Of a stretch of DNA of 64,000 bases, positions 26,301 to 34,896 are shown in pieces; positions within the stretch are counted from its first letter, which is position 1; each line of letters starts with the position of its first letter. The notes under the pieces were generated by a model, which saw only the letters and a list, made by a program, of their open reading frames with translations, did not search any database and had not been told where the DNA came from. The DNA comes from G963678095 sp963678095 (GTDB taxonomy: Bacteria; Bacillota; Negativicutes; Selenomonadales; Selenomonadaceae). The stretch is from the NCBI GenBank assembly GCA_963678095.2, contig OY782746.1, positions 372,001 to 436,000 of the forward strand, given 5' to 3'. Both the position numbers and the translations under genes were made by a program.

Positions 26301-27212
26301 TTAAAATTTACAATCCAATCCATGACGTAGGAAAACTTTTTGATATTCTTTTAAATCCTCCGGGTGCAGCTGCTTGACATCCTGCAGCTTGTATTCCATG
26401 CCTAACAGTTCGTATTTCTTCTGACCGAATTGATGAAATGGCAACAGATTAACCGTCTTAATCCCCAGATCCAGCAGCAGTGTGCAAAATTCCTCGGCAT
26501 CTTGAAGGGCATCATTAAAAGCCGGGATCACGGGAATTCTTGCAATTATATTTTTCTTTTTCTCCACTGCCAATCTCATGTTTTGCAGGATAATTTTATT
26601 GTCTACCCCAGTGCCCGCTTTATGCCGGTCTGGATCATAGTGCTTCAAGTCAAATAACACTAAATCAATCTGGTCCAAAAATTCTTCAAACAATTTCGAA
26701 GCGGTGTACCCGGTCGTCTCAATTGCCCGATGAATATCATGACGTTTCAACTCCCGCAGCAATGCAAGGGCAACGTCGATTTGCTGGAGCACCTCACCGC
26801 CGCTTAAAGTAACCCCGCCGCCGGATTCCTCATAAAAATCCTTATCTTTTACTACTTCCGCGATGATCTCGGCCACCGTTTTATATTGCCCTTCAACCTG
26901 AAAGCAGCTGGACGGACAACCTGCTATGCATTTTTGCCAGCCCTTGCATGTTTGATGATCGATTAAAATGACATCTTTGCTTTTTGAAATGGCGTTTTCT
27001 GGACACTCGCTGATACATTTGCCGCACCCGATGCATTTTGCAGCATCCCAGGTGACTTGAACTTTGCCGCTCTGTGATTCCGGATTCGAACACCACTGAC
27101 AGCGAAGCGGGCAGCCTTTAAAAAACACCGTGGTTCTGATCCCGGGACCATCATGCAGGCTGAATTTTTGTATATTAAACAGCAACGCTTTCTTTTCGCC
27201 CATACCCAGCAC
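26301..27212 (-). CDS. Glycyl radical enzyme activase (radical SAM)
   Basis: A 303-residue radical SAM protein. The cluster motif is CPLRCQWC (Cys34, Cys38, Cys41) after HDGPGIRTTVFFKG. An inserted ferredoxin-like segment with two Cys sets follows (CIGCGKCISECP, CKGWQKCIAGCPSSC). SGGGVTLSGGEVLQQ is the SAM-binding GGE region. It makes the glycyl radical on its partner by abstracting H from Gly; the partner is almost certainly the enzyme at 23720-26131. It is divergent from the DeoR gene with about 200 bases between them. Confidence 0.93.
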   Translation of the reverse strand: MLGMGEKKALLFNIQKFSLHDGPGIRTTVFFKGCPLRCQWCSNPESQSGKVQVTWDAAKCIGCGKCISECPENAISKSKDVILIDHQTCKGWQKCIAGCPSSCFQVEGQYKTVAEIIAEVVKDKDFYEESGGGVTLSGGEVLQQIDVALALLRELKRHDIHRAIETTGYTASKLFEEFLDQIDLVLFDLKHYDPDRHKAGTGVDNKIILQNMRLAVEKKKNIIARIPVIPAFNDALQDAEEFCTLLLDLGIKTVNLLPFHQFGQKKYELLGMEYKLQDVKQLHPEDLKEYQKVFLRHGLDCKF

Positions 27213-27276
27213 CTCTTTTAAACTCCTATTATGTAATCAGCATAAACCAAGCCCCCTGTTTTGTAAATAGTTTATT

Positions 27277-27337
27277 TTCATTTGTTATTATTTTATATTT
27301 CATTAGTAACAGATTATGTTATAATTATATTACTAAT
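27277..27337. promoter_or_regulatory. Repeated TTTCATT motif and 8-bp inverted repeat in the activase/DeoR promoter
   Basis: TTTCATTTGTTA (27277-27288) and TTTCATTAGTAA (27298-27309) are near-copies 21 bases apart, two helical turns. ATTAGTAA (27302-27309) also has a perfect complement at 27330-27337. This is a good candidate for DeoR binding and autoregulation. Confidence 0.5.
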
Positions 27338-27409
27338 CCAAAGATCCATTCCAAACAAAAATCCGTATGCTATAATTTAAATAAGAAAACCTTACAGGTG
27401 GAGGATATT

Positions 27410-28156
27410 ATGACAACTCGAATAACGAAGATATTGCATATTATAAATGAACATAAAAAAATGGAAGTCTCAAAACTCGCCGACGTCCTGGGCGTTTCAC
27501 AAGTGACGGTTCGCAAGGATCTCGACAGCCTTGTTGAAAAAGGGCTGATCTGCCGCGAACACGGCTACGCACTGCTAAAAGACAGTGCGGACATAAACAA
27601 CCGGCTGGCCATAAACTACGATATAAAACAGCGAATAGCCCGACAGGCCGCCGCTATTGTTTCCAGCGGAGAAACGGTGATGATAGAATCCGGGTCTACC
27701 TGCGCCATTTTTGCCGAAGAATTAGCCAAAACCAAAAAGGACATTACAATCATCACAAATTCGGCCTTTATTGCCGCCTATGTCAGACAATACCCGTCTT
27801 GCAAGATCATCCTGCTCGGCGGTGAATATCAGAAAGAATCCCAGGTAAACGTAGGCCCGGTCACCAAAAAATGTGCGAGCGAATTTTACGTCGATAAGTT
27901 TTTTGCCGGCGTTGATGGCTTTGCCGCCGAGTCCGGATTTATGGGCAGCGATCTGATGCGGTCCGAGGCCGTAAAATCCATGGCAGAATCCGCCAAGAAA
28001 ATCATCTTGCTCACGGATTCAGCCAAGTTTACGCGGCGCAGTCTGGTGGTCTTGTTTCCGTTACGTCAGGTAGATTGCGTATTCACCAACAATGCCTTGC
28101 CTGAAGACATCCTGGCCCTAATGGAACAAAGCTGTATCGCAATAACGCTCGCTTGA
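27410..28156 (+). CDS. DeoR/GlpR-family sugar-phosphate-responsive regulator
   Basis: A 248-residue regulator. The N-terminal helix-turn-helix (ADVLGVSQVTVRKDLDSLVE) is followed by a sugar-phosphate-isomerase-like sensor domain (ESGSTCAIFAEEL, ITNSAFIAAYV, LLGGEYQKESQVNVGP, LTDSAKFTRRSLVVLF). It is the likely repressor of the glycyl radical enzyme regulon, responding to a phosphorylated intermediate. I chose the ATG at 27410 because AGGTGGAGG directly precedes it; a GTG 12 bases upstream lies inside that site. Confidence 0.9.
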   Translation: MTTRITKILHIINEHKKMEVSKLADVLGVSQVTVRKDLDSLVEKGLICREHGYALLKDSADINNRLAINYDIKQRIARQAAAIVSSGETVMIESGSTCAIFAEELAKTKKDITIITNSAFIAAYVRQYPSCKIILLGGEYQKESQVNVGPVTKKCASEFYVDKFFAGVDGFAAESGFMGSDLMRSEAVKSMAESAKKIILLTDSAKFTRRSLVVLFPLRQVDCVFTNNALPEDILALMEQSCIAITLA

Positions 28157-28187
28157 TCAGGAGGCTATAATTTGCAAATTTATGAAA

Positions 28188-28226
28188 ACACCATCCATCT
28201 GCTAATTCAGAAGGATGGTGTCTTAT
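28188..28226 (+). terminator. Terminator of the DeoR gene
   Basis: A 9-bp stem (28188-28196 with 28213-28221) followed by a T-rich run, 32 bases past the stop. Confidence 0.7.
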
Positions 28227-28245
28227 TTTGTACTAAAATCCACAC

Positions 28246-28572
28246 TCACGTATTAGTCCGGTTTTTCTTCTTCGGCGCAGGAAGTTCCTCATACATTGCC
28301 GCAAACAATCGCTCCATAAATTCCCTGTTGTCTATTTCCGTCACCAAAACCATATCTTTTGCCCCGTCGTAGGGCGGCTCGAGCGGCGCATCGGGAAGCA
28401 TTCGTCTTACACTTTCCACCGGTTTTACAAGCAAACGATCATCACAGACATAAGCTGCAATTTTCCCCCGATAATAAATGATATACTCCCCCATCATCTG
28501 CCGGTATTCAATTTCCGATAATCCCGTTAACTGTTCCAATATAAAATTTAAATATTCCATTTTAGTTGCCAT
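28246..28572 (-). CDS. TfoX/Sxy N-terminal domain protein
   Basis: A 108-residue protein from ATG at 28572, chosen because GGGAGGG lies upstream. It matches the small TfoX/Sxy N-terminal family (FILEQLTGLSEIEYRQMMGE, YIIYYRGKIAAYVCDDRLLV, PPYDGAKDMVLVTE). In gamma-proteobacteria the larger relatives control competence; small Firmicute copies have no known role. It follows the remnant VOC gene and the GNAT gene on the same strand. Confidence 0.85.
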   Translation of the reverse strand: MATKMEYLNFILEQLTGLSEIEYRQMMGEYIIYYRGKIAAYVCDDRLLVKPVESVRRMLPDAPLEPPYDGAKDMVLVTEIDNREFMERLFAAMYEELPAPKKKNRTNT

Positions 28573-28576
28573 CCTT

Positions 28577-28736
28577 TTATCCCTCCCCAAAAGAACCAAT
28601 TTCAATTAAATTATCCTCTGGATCAGCAAGATAGCCGGTGCATTGTCCCCACGATTCTCTTATCGGCGGCATCACCACCCGCGTACCTGATTTCACCAGC
28701 ATCGTCTACCATAATTCCAAAGCCATCTAATCTCAT
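28577..28736 (-). pseudogene. Glyoxalase/VOC gene with internal deletion
   Basis: The first codons from ATG at 28736 give MRLDGFGIMVDDAGEI, a VOC start. The frame then changes, and the remaining DNA encodes a VOC C-terminus (GTRVVMPPIRESWGQCTGY, LADPEDNLIEIGSFGEG) ending at 28577. About 60-70 central residues are missing, so no complete fold remains. The start overlaps the GNAT stop (ATGA), showing it was once a coupled gene. Confidence 0.8.
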
Positions 28737-29497
28737 TTTCCCCTGTCCCTTATCTCTTCTATTAATTTCAGGAATCTTTTTTCATTGGGTATCTCGTTGG
28801 TAACATAGTTCCCCTTATAAAACAGGGCAAAGTTTGTCCAGGCGACCGGAGCATTTCGGGCTTTCTCCCTGCTGTCTAATTTAATTACTGTAAGCTGTAT
28901 ATTATTCTCTAGGGCACACTGCTCTAGTATTGGTATGTATTTTGCTGTAAACGGGCAGCCATCGGTATAATAGACAGACACCCCAGGCAAATCGCTTTTT
29001 GCTGTTTTTGCACATTCTTTCCATTTAGGAACCTGCGCCTGCGGCGTAAAGGGTAAATATAGCAGCTCATAAAAGGGTGCTGCCGTGTCGGCTAACCGAA
29101 AGCCCTTGTGAGCAAGATATTGGGGATCCGATAAAAACGGTTTCTTTTTAGCAGAAGAAATCACGGTAATTCCAGCTTTTCCTTGCTGTCTGGCATCCTC
29201 AATGCATTTTCCCAGCAAATCATTCGCATATCCATGCCCCTTGCACGAACCTGACACCCAGAAACAATTTATATGCATGTAATTATCGGCCTGAATCGGA
29301 ACCCATGCACTTTCAGCCGGAATATACTCAATAAAGCATTTCCCCCTGATATCTCCTTTTAGAAACACCAAGCCTTCCTCCATCCGGTTTCTGAGCCACT
29401 CTTTTTTTGCCATCACCTCTGGCGATTTATTGCTTGCTATTGCGCAGCAGATATGTTCCCTGTCTATATTTTCTTTGGTAAGCTGTATATATTCCAT
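28733..29497 (-). CDS. GNAT acetyltransferase with YoaP-type C-terminal domain
   Basis: A protein of 254 residues. A GNAT domain spans about 1-140 (NYMHINCFWVSGSCKGHGYA, NDLLGKCIEDARQQG, the acetyl-CoA loop). A C-terminal YoaP-like, thioredoxin-related region begins at about 180 (VSVYYTDGCPFTAKYIPILE, VAWTNFALFYKGNYVTNEI). The acceptor is unknown. I chose the ATG at 29497 because AAGGAGAAG precedes it. It is first in a minus-strand set with the VOC remnant and TfoX genes. Confidence 0.87.
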   Translation of the reverse strand: MEYIQLTKENIDREHICCAIASNKSPEVMAKKEWLRNRMEEGLVFLKGDIRGKCFIEYIPAESAWVPIQADNYMHINCFWVSGSCKGHGYANDLLGKCIEDARQQGKAGITVISSAKKKPFLSDPQYLAHKGFRLADTAAPFYELLYLPFTPQAQVPKWKECAKTAKSDLPGVSVYYTDGCPFTAKYIPILEQCALENNIQLTVIKLDSREKARNAPVAWTNFALFYKGNYVTNEIPNEKRFLKLIEEIRDRGK

Positions 29498-29963
29498 CGC
29501 AAATACTTCTCCTTCATTTTTCCTATGAATTCCTTTCGGCCACAATAAATATATCATGCAAAACACGATAACTCCATGTCATATTTATTATAATCTTTTT
29601 AAATTTGACATCTGGCAAAGCCTCCTCGTATAATAAGTTTACATTTTTTAACAAGAACACCGTATGAAAACTTGTTATCTTCACGATTCTCAGGCAGCAC
29701 AGACCATTTGAATCAAGCCCGCAAAAAACTAAACCATAAGGAGAAGTTCAATGAATATTCAATTCGAACGCGCTTCACTAGAAGATGCCGACATTCTGAT
29801 TTCTGTCCAAAATAAAAGTTTTTACTCTGATTTCATCAAGTACGGTGTTTGCCCGGGGTACAATCGCACGCATGATAGCATGGTGGAAAGAATATCCCAG
29901 AATCATGTTTACAAGATACTTTGCAATGGCATTGTCATTGGCGATATCGCCGTAAGAGATAAT

Positions 29964-31384
29964 GAGAGACTTTCATAGTTTGTGTAAACCTCTAAGGTGA
30001 TGTAATATAAAATCAACTTGGAGGTTTTATTTATATCAAGAAAAAATGAAAGTCCTCAAAAGACCGCAATGTGAGAAATGATGAAAAATTATTTAAAAGA
30101 TGCGGATCTTAGCATTCAAGATGGCTCCGATGTCAAAAACATCATGCGCGACATGATGTCTGTTCTTCTAGAAGGTGCTCTCGATGGTGAACTTGATGAC
30201 TCCCTTGGCTATAATAAATATGACTATAAAAACAAAGATACTCGCAATAGTCGTAATGGGCATTCAAATAAAACAATGCATACGAGCTATGGCGATATGG
30301 AACTTGAAATACCTCGAGATCGCAAAGGTGAATATGAACCGCAGATTGTAAAAAAATATCAAAATACTCTCACGCAGGATATGGAAGAAAAAATTATTTC
30401 TATGTATGCAAAAGGAATGACCATGGGCGATATAGAAAGTCATATGCAAGATTTATATGGCATCGATATTTCCGACAGTACCATCAGCCGTATTACAGAT
30501 AAAATTCTGCCCTTCGTTAAAGAGTGGCAGGAACGACCTCTGGCAGAAGTATATGCGGTTGTTTTCATGGATGCCATACATTATCATGTCCGTTGTGAAG
30601 GACGTGTTGTAAAACGTGCAGTTTATATTGCTATTGGCATAAATATGGATGGGCACAAAGATGTTTTAGGTATGTATGTAGGCGAAAATGAAAGTGCGAA
30701 ATACTGGTTATCTATTATGAATGGCTTGAAAAACCGAGGTGTCGAGGATATTTTAATTGCTTGTGTGGATGGACTCAGCGGTTTTCCGCAGGCAATTGAA
30801 GCCGTATATCCGCAAACAGAAATTCAACAATGTATTATCCATCAGATCCGAAACTCGACAAAATTCGTATCCTACAAAGATATAAAAGCATTAATGGCAG
30901 ATTTAAAGCTGGTATATGCAGCACCAACAGAAGAAATAGCCTTGTCTGAGCTTGAGGAATTTAGAGAGCACTGGGATGGTAAATATCCTAAAATCTATAA
31001 ATCCTGGCATGAAAAATGGGCTCTTTTAGCGACCTATTTCAAATATCCATTATCTGTAAGGCGGCTTATTTATACAACAAATACGATCGAGGGATTTAAC
31101 CGTCAGCTGCGAAAAGTGACAAAATCCAAAACGATTTTTCCGTCAGATGACAGCCTTTTAAAAATGCTGTATTTAGCAATGATTGATATTACCAAAAAAT
31201 GGACGGGACGCCGGCAAGACTGGAGCCAAATACGAGCTCAGCTAGAAATCTATTTTGAAGAACGTCTTTGTGACCGGAATATTTAAAAAGGCACATCTTA
31301 AGAATTTTTAAGCTGTGCCTCTAGATATTATATTAAACTGTTACATTAGCCTTTGACGATTTACACAAAACTTGAAAGTCTCCC
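29964..31384 (+). mobile_element. IS256-family insertion sequence, 1421 bp, complete
   Basis: Terminal repeats GAGAGACTTTCA at 29964 and its complement with one mismatch ending at 31384; similarity continues to GTGTAAA about 24 bases in on both ends. It is flanked by an 8-bp target duplication, GAGATAAT, at 29956-29963 and 31385-31392. It carries one transposase gene. Intact ends, an intact gene and an intact duplication point to recent activity. Confidence 0.92.
30078..31286 (+). CDS. IS256-family (mutator-type) transposase
   Basis: A 402-residue DDE transposase. The three catalytic acids are visible: Asp in VVFMDAIHYHVRCEG, Asp in LIACVDGLSGFPQAIEAVYP and Glu in YTTNTIEGFNRQLRKVTKSK. CIIHQIRNS is the usual IS256 segment after the second Asp. 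Full length and without stops. It is clearly different from the second IS256-family transposase at 31778-32965, so they are two separate elements. Confidence 0.95.
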   Translation: MMKNYLKDADLSIQDGSDVKNIMRDMMSVLLEGALDGELDDSLGYNKYDYKNKDTRNSRNGHSNKTMHTSYGDMELEIPRDRKGEYEPQIVKKYQNTLTQDMEEKIISMYAKGMTMGDIESHMQDLYGIDISDSTISRITDKILPFVKEWQERPLAEVYAVVFMDAIHYHVRCEGRVVKRAVYIAIGINMDGHKDVLGMYVGENESAKYWLSIMNGLKNRGVEDILIACVDGLSGFPQAIEAVYPQTEIQQCIIHQIRNSTKFVSYKDIKALMADLKLVYAAPTEEIALSELEEFREHWDGKYPKIYKSWHEKWALLATYFKYPLSVRRLIYTTNTIEGFNRQLRKVTKSKTIFPSDDSLLKMLYLAMIDITKKWTGRRQDWSQIRAQLEIYFEERLCDRNI

Positions 31385-31740
31385 GAGATAATGCCCATGG
31401 AGACTACTATTTAGGCTGCATTTGTATCCTTCCTGCTTATGAAAACAAGGGAATTGGTCAGTCCGCCATGAATTTCATTGACAGTTGCTTTCCCGACGCC
31501 AAGCATTGGTCCTTGGAAACGCCCTCCGACAAGTTGAGAAACCATTATTTTTACAAAAAGCATGGTTATGAAGTTACCAAGGAATACGATGTTGAAGGCG
31601 TCTTGATTTCTTTCTTTGAAAAATTTCTCTAATCCCCTCGCTGCCCTATTTGACTGTGTATAGCTGCTCTTTCTTAAAGTGACAGTGGCCTTGGGAACGC
31701 TTTTTTGACATATTTCAAAGCCTATATGGTGCTGTCAACG

Positions 31741-33050
31741 TTCTTTCGCAAATTCATAAATCTCATCCATGGAAAAATCAGTCGAGAATTGTATCCGCAT
31801 CACATCCATAAAGATGCTTCATATCCATGTATTTTTTACAACCCCATTGAGAGTTAACTACATGGCGAAGTCTCGCACAGACCAGCATTAATGCACTTTC
31901 CCCATCGGGGAAAGTGCCAACAACACGTGTCCGGCGCCGAATCTCACGGTTAAGGCGCTCTATTGCATTGTTTGTACGGATCTTTTTCCAATGCTCTTCT
32001 GGGAAATCCATATAAGTAAGGGTTTCTGCTATGCCAGAGCTGAGCTTTTCAGCTGCTTTGGCTAGTTTCATTTTTCTTAGCTTTTCTGCAACCAGTTCAG
32101 ATTTTTCAAGAGCTGCCTGTTTATCTTCCTGGCAATGAATCGCTTTCAGCATCCGGGCAATTTCCTTACAGTATTTGCGGGGCACCACAGAAAATATATT
32201 TCTGAAGAAATGTACACTGCAACGCTGGTATTTCGCTTCTGGGAATATTTCCGTCACAGAGTCGCACATCGCTTGGCATTTGTCCCCAACAACAAGTTGG
32301 ACACCTTTGAGGCCGCGGCTTCGCAGGGAAGAAAGGAATCCTTTCCAGCCTTCTTTATCTTCCTTCATACCTTCAGCAGCACCGACTACTTCACGGAAAC
32401 CATCCTGATTTACGGCAATGGCTACTAGGATGGCGACATTTTCAAATTCACCACCCCAACTGCGCTTTAAATAGATCCCATCAACGAATACATATGGATA
32501 TTCTTCGCTCGAAAGCTGACGATTTCGCCATTCTTCGATATGGGCATATGCTTTCTTGTTTAGGTTACTGATGGTGCCGGGCGATACTTTGGAACCCCAA
32601 AGAGCCTCTGTAATATCCTCAACGCGGCGAACAGAAACACCCGCCAGATACATTTCAATAAGAGCTTCTTCAACGCTGCTTTCGCGGCGGCGATAACGCT
32701 CAATAATAGCCGTTTCAAAAGGAATGCCTTTTAATTTAGGGACTTTCAAAGAAACGGTTCCAGCGGTAGTCTGGAGGTTGCGGCTATAATGACCGGACCG
32801 ATAGCCATTACGATGACTCGACCGCTCGTATTTAGCAGCGTTAGTAAGCTCGGCGGCTTCTTGATCCAGTAACGTATTGAGGGTGTCCTCTACACTTTGC
32901 TTAACCAAGGATTTCAACTCAGTTTTGATTAAATTCTCGTTTAATTGTATAATGTTGTCAGACATGCTTCTCGTCTCCTTTGTGGGTTTGGTTTGGCGAC
33001 TTAATTTTAACAAAGGATGAGATTCATGTCTTTATTTGTTTTTGCGAAAA
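31741..33050 (-). mobile_element. Second IS256-family element, ends uncertain
   Basis: Around the transposase at 31778-32965 there are related inverted sequences: TTTCGCAAA and TCTCATCC near 31744-31768, and their complements near 33015-33050. The spacing of these blocks differs by about 11 bases between the ends, and I find no convincing target duplication. The ends are therefore approximate and one may be altered. Confidence 0.55.
31778..32965 (-). CDS. IS256-family (mutator-type) transposase
   Basis: A 395-residue DDE transposase from ATG at 32965, preceded by AAAGGAG. Catalytic acids are Asp in YVFVDGIYLKRSWGG, Asp in QLVVGDKCQAMCDSV and Glu in RTNNAIERLNREIRRRTRVV. RCSVHFFRNIFSVVP is the family segment after the second Asp. 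Intact. It belongs to a different IS256 subgroup from the element 400 bases to the left. Confidence 0.93.
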   Translation of the reverse strand: MSDNIIQLNENLIKTELKSLVKQSVEDTLNTLLDQEAAELTNAAKYERSSHRNGYRSGHYSRNLQTTAGTVSLKVPKLKGIPFETAIIERYRRRESSVEEALIEMYLAGVSVRRVEDITEALWGSKVSPGTISNLNKKAYAHIEEWRNRQLSSEEYPYVFVDGIYLKRSWGGEFENVAILVAIAVNQDGFREVVGAAEGMKEDKEGWKGFLSSLRSRGLKGVQLVVGDKCQAMCDSVTEIFPEAKYQRCSVHFFRNIFSVVPRKYCKEIARMLKAIHCQEDKQAALEKSELVAEKLRKMKLAKAAEKLSSGIAETLTYMDFPEEHWKKIRTNNAIERLNREIRRRTRVVGTFPDGESALMLVCARLRHVVNSQWGCKKYMDMKHLYGCDADTILD

Positions 33051-33148
33051 ATATTATACCTTATCGCCTATATATGGGCATATTAATCTTGTTGCCAAAA
33101 AACCTTCCTGCTGTAACTGCGATGCATCCCACAGGATCATTCCAAAAT

Positions 33149-33184
33149 AAAAGCGACACGGCAAACTCACCGTGTCGCTTTTCC
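33149..33184 (-). terminator. Terminator of rsgA
   Basis: A 13-bp perfect stem (33149-33161 with 33170-33182) with T runs outside on both strands. It lies about 75 bases past the rsgA stop. Confidence 0.8.
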
Positions 33185-33259
33185 TTTAGCATTGACGTTT
33201 CATATCACTCGCTATTTTCCAGATGATCCTGAATGATAAGCCCTTCTTTCTGGAGGCTC

Positions 33260-34339
33260 TTACCGGTCCCGATTTTTACCTTTTGCAAATTTGCGGGCGT
33301 TTTTCATACCACCTATAACATGAAACATGTCATTTAGCTTCGTAGCTTCAATTTGTTTGAAATTAAGGCCTTCGTATTTTGCCTCTCGCTTTAATTTTTG
33401 ATAGCTTAAAAGCCTTTCGCTCGAAAGCGTACCGTCGCAAATCGCTTTTTGCACCGCACACCCCGGTTCGCTGGCGTGCGTACAATCATGAAATTTACAC
33501 AGAAAGGCAAGCTCGTCAATATCGGCAAAGGTCTTAGACAGATCGGCACTTTCCAGCCCAAGTTCTCTCATTCCCGGCGTATCAATGACGATGCCGCCAT
33601 TTTCCAGCAAAATAAGCTCGCGCCTGGTGGTCGTGTGCCTGCCTTTATCCTCTTTGCCAGTTCCTTTTGTCTCCAGCTTATCTGCTCCAAGCAGGCGATT
33701 GATAAGCGTAGATTTGCCAACGCCTGATGAACCGACAAATGCGATTGTTTGGCCTTCTTTTATATACCGCAGGATCAGAAAACAGCCATCCGCTCGCAGG
33801 GCCGTGGTAACAAGAACATCAACCCCAACGGCGACAGTATAGACTTCATGGAGTTTTTGTTCCACCTCGTCAGCTAAATCCACTTTAGTCAAAACAATAA
33901 CAGGGATCGCTCCACTATCCCAAGCAATGGACAGGTAACGTTCCAGCCGGCGCAGATTAAAGTCTTTATTCAGCGACATACAGATGAAAACCGTGTCGAC
34001 ATTACTCGCCACAACCTGCTCAGCATTTGCCGTTCCTGCCGCCTTTCTGATAAAGACGCTTTTTCTTGAAAGCACCTGATGAATAATGGCCTTCCCATTG
34101 GCATTTACATTCCGATCAAGCATGACAAAATCGCCTACCGCCGGAAAATCAGATTGCGTTTTCGCTTCAAAACGCAATTTACCAGATACGCCCGCCATCA
34201 TTTCACCATTTTCACACATTACCTTATATAAGTCTTTCGCTTGAGAAAAAACACGGCCAACATAAAGCCCTTTATATAAAGCAGCTTCAGCCGCAAATCT
34301 ATCCGTAAACCCTAATTTCTTCAAATCTATTCTATTCAT
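33260..34339 (-). CDS. rsgA: Ribosome small subunit-dependent GTPase A
   Basis: A 359-residue circularly permuted GTPase that helps the late maturation of the 30S subunit. An N-terminal OB fold spans about 25-100. G4 is in IPVIVLTKVDLADEV, G1 in FVGSSGVGKSTLINRLLG and G3 in IDTPGMRELGLE: the permuted order expected. The C-terminal zinc site is CKFHDCTHASEPGC. It is the longer type that occurs as a second RsgA-like copy in many Firmicutes. It stands alone between the IS region and the island, with a 225-base empty gap on its 5' side. Confidence 0.92.
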   Translation of the reverse strand: MNRIDLKKLGFTDRFAAEAALYKGLYVGRVFSQAKDLYKVMCENGEMMAGVSGKLRFEAKTQSDFPAVGDFVMLDRNVNANGKAIIHQVLSRKSVFIRKAAGTANAEQVVASNVDTVFICMSLNKDFNLRRLERYLSIAWDSGAIPVIVLTKVDLADEVEQKLHEVYTVAVGVDVLVTTALRADGCFLILRYIKEGQTIAFVGSSGVGKSTLINRLLGADKLETKGTGKEDKGRHTTTRRELILLENGGIVIDTPGMRELGLESADLSKTFADIDELAFLCKFHDCTHASEPGCAVQKAICDGTLSSERLLSYQKLKREAKYEGLNFKQIEATKLNDMFHVIGGMKNARKFAKGKNRDR

Positions 34340-34564
34340 TTTTCATTCTCCTAAAAGTTATAGTGATAACTTATGGGAGGTTTTTGCATTCACTAATTTA
34401 CACAACCCTCCCAACGTATTACAAGTTGCAATACACCACATTTGAACATAAACCTCAATCTCCTTTACTATAAAATTCAATATTTTATTAGCAGTCTACC
34501 ACAAAAATTCCAGTAAGAAAAGCCGCTAAGAAAATGCCTTCCTACTGTCACCTTTTTCCAGCAG

Positions 34565-34768
34565 CTACCCTTCAAGCAGCGTTTCAAGGGTAGCCAAAGC
34601 ATTAGCAAAACCCAATTTTTCAAGGTTTTCAAATATCTTTTCTTCATCCCAGCTCCACCATCGAAATTTCAAAAGCAATTTAATTTTTTCGTCATCAAAA
34701 CGTTTTTTAATAATATGGGCAGGATTTCCAGCAGCAGCTAGACACTTTGGGACAACCTTCACACTCAC
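34565..34768 (-). pseudogene. C-terminal stub of a CatB-type (xenobiotic) O-acetyltransferase
   Basis: About 65 residues match the tail of the XAT/CatB acetyltransferase family: AAGNPAHIIKKRFDDEKIKL and WWSWDEEKIFENL. The hexapeptide-repeat core that should precede them is missing, so no enzyme can be made. It marks a deletion or recombination scar next to the left edge of the phosphorothioation island. Confidence 0.75.
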
Positions 34769-34896
34769 TTAACATTTTCGGTTTCAGAGCATATTATCTT
34801 GTTGCCAAAAAAGAAACGTCGCTGCGGTCCTTGCTGTCTCTTACATTTAAAAACATATCGTTTTACATATCTCTTCCTCTAGCTTCAAAGTATAGG

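Larger units (their letters stand above)
29751..31632 (+). pseudogene. GNAT acetyltransferase interrupted by an IS256-family element
   Basis: The 5' part, 29751-29963, encodes the N-terminal half of a GNAT protein (FERASLEDADILISVQNKSF). The 3' part resumes at 31393 with AHGDYYLGCICILPAYENKG, the acetyl-CoA loop, and ends at 31632. Removing the element and one copy of the 8-bp duplication rejoins the frame exactly as VRDN-AHGD, giving a normal 150-residue protein. There are no other lesions, so the insertion is recent. AAGGAGAA precedes the ATG. Confidence 0.92.

Noticed and set aside
28172..28372. Plus-strand frame with TTG start after AGGAGG, downstream of the DeoR gene
   Set aside because: It runs through the DeoR terminator and antisense to the tfoX-like gene, and its product looks like no protein family.
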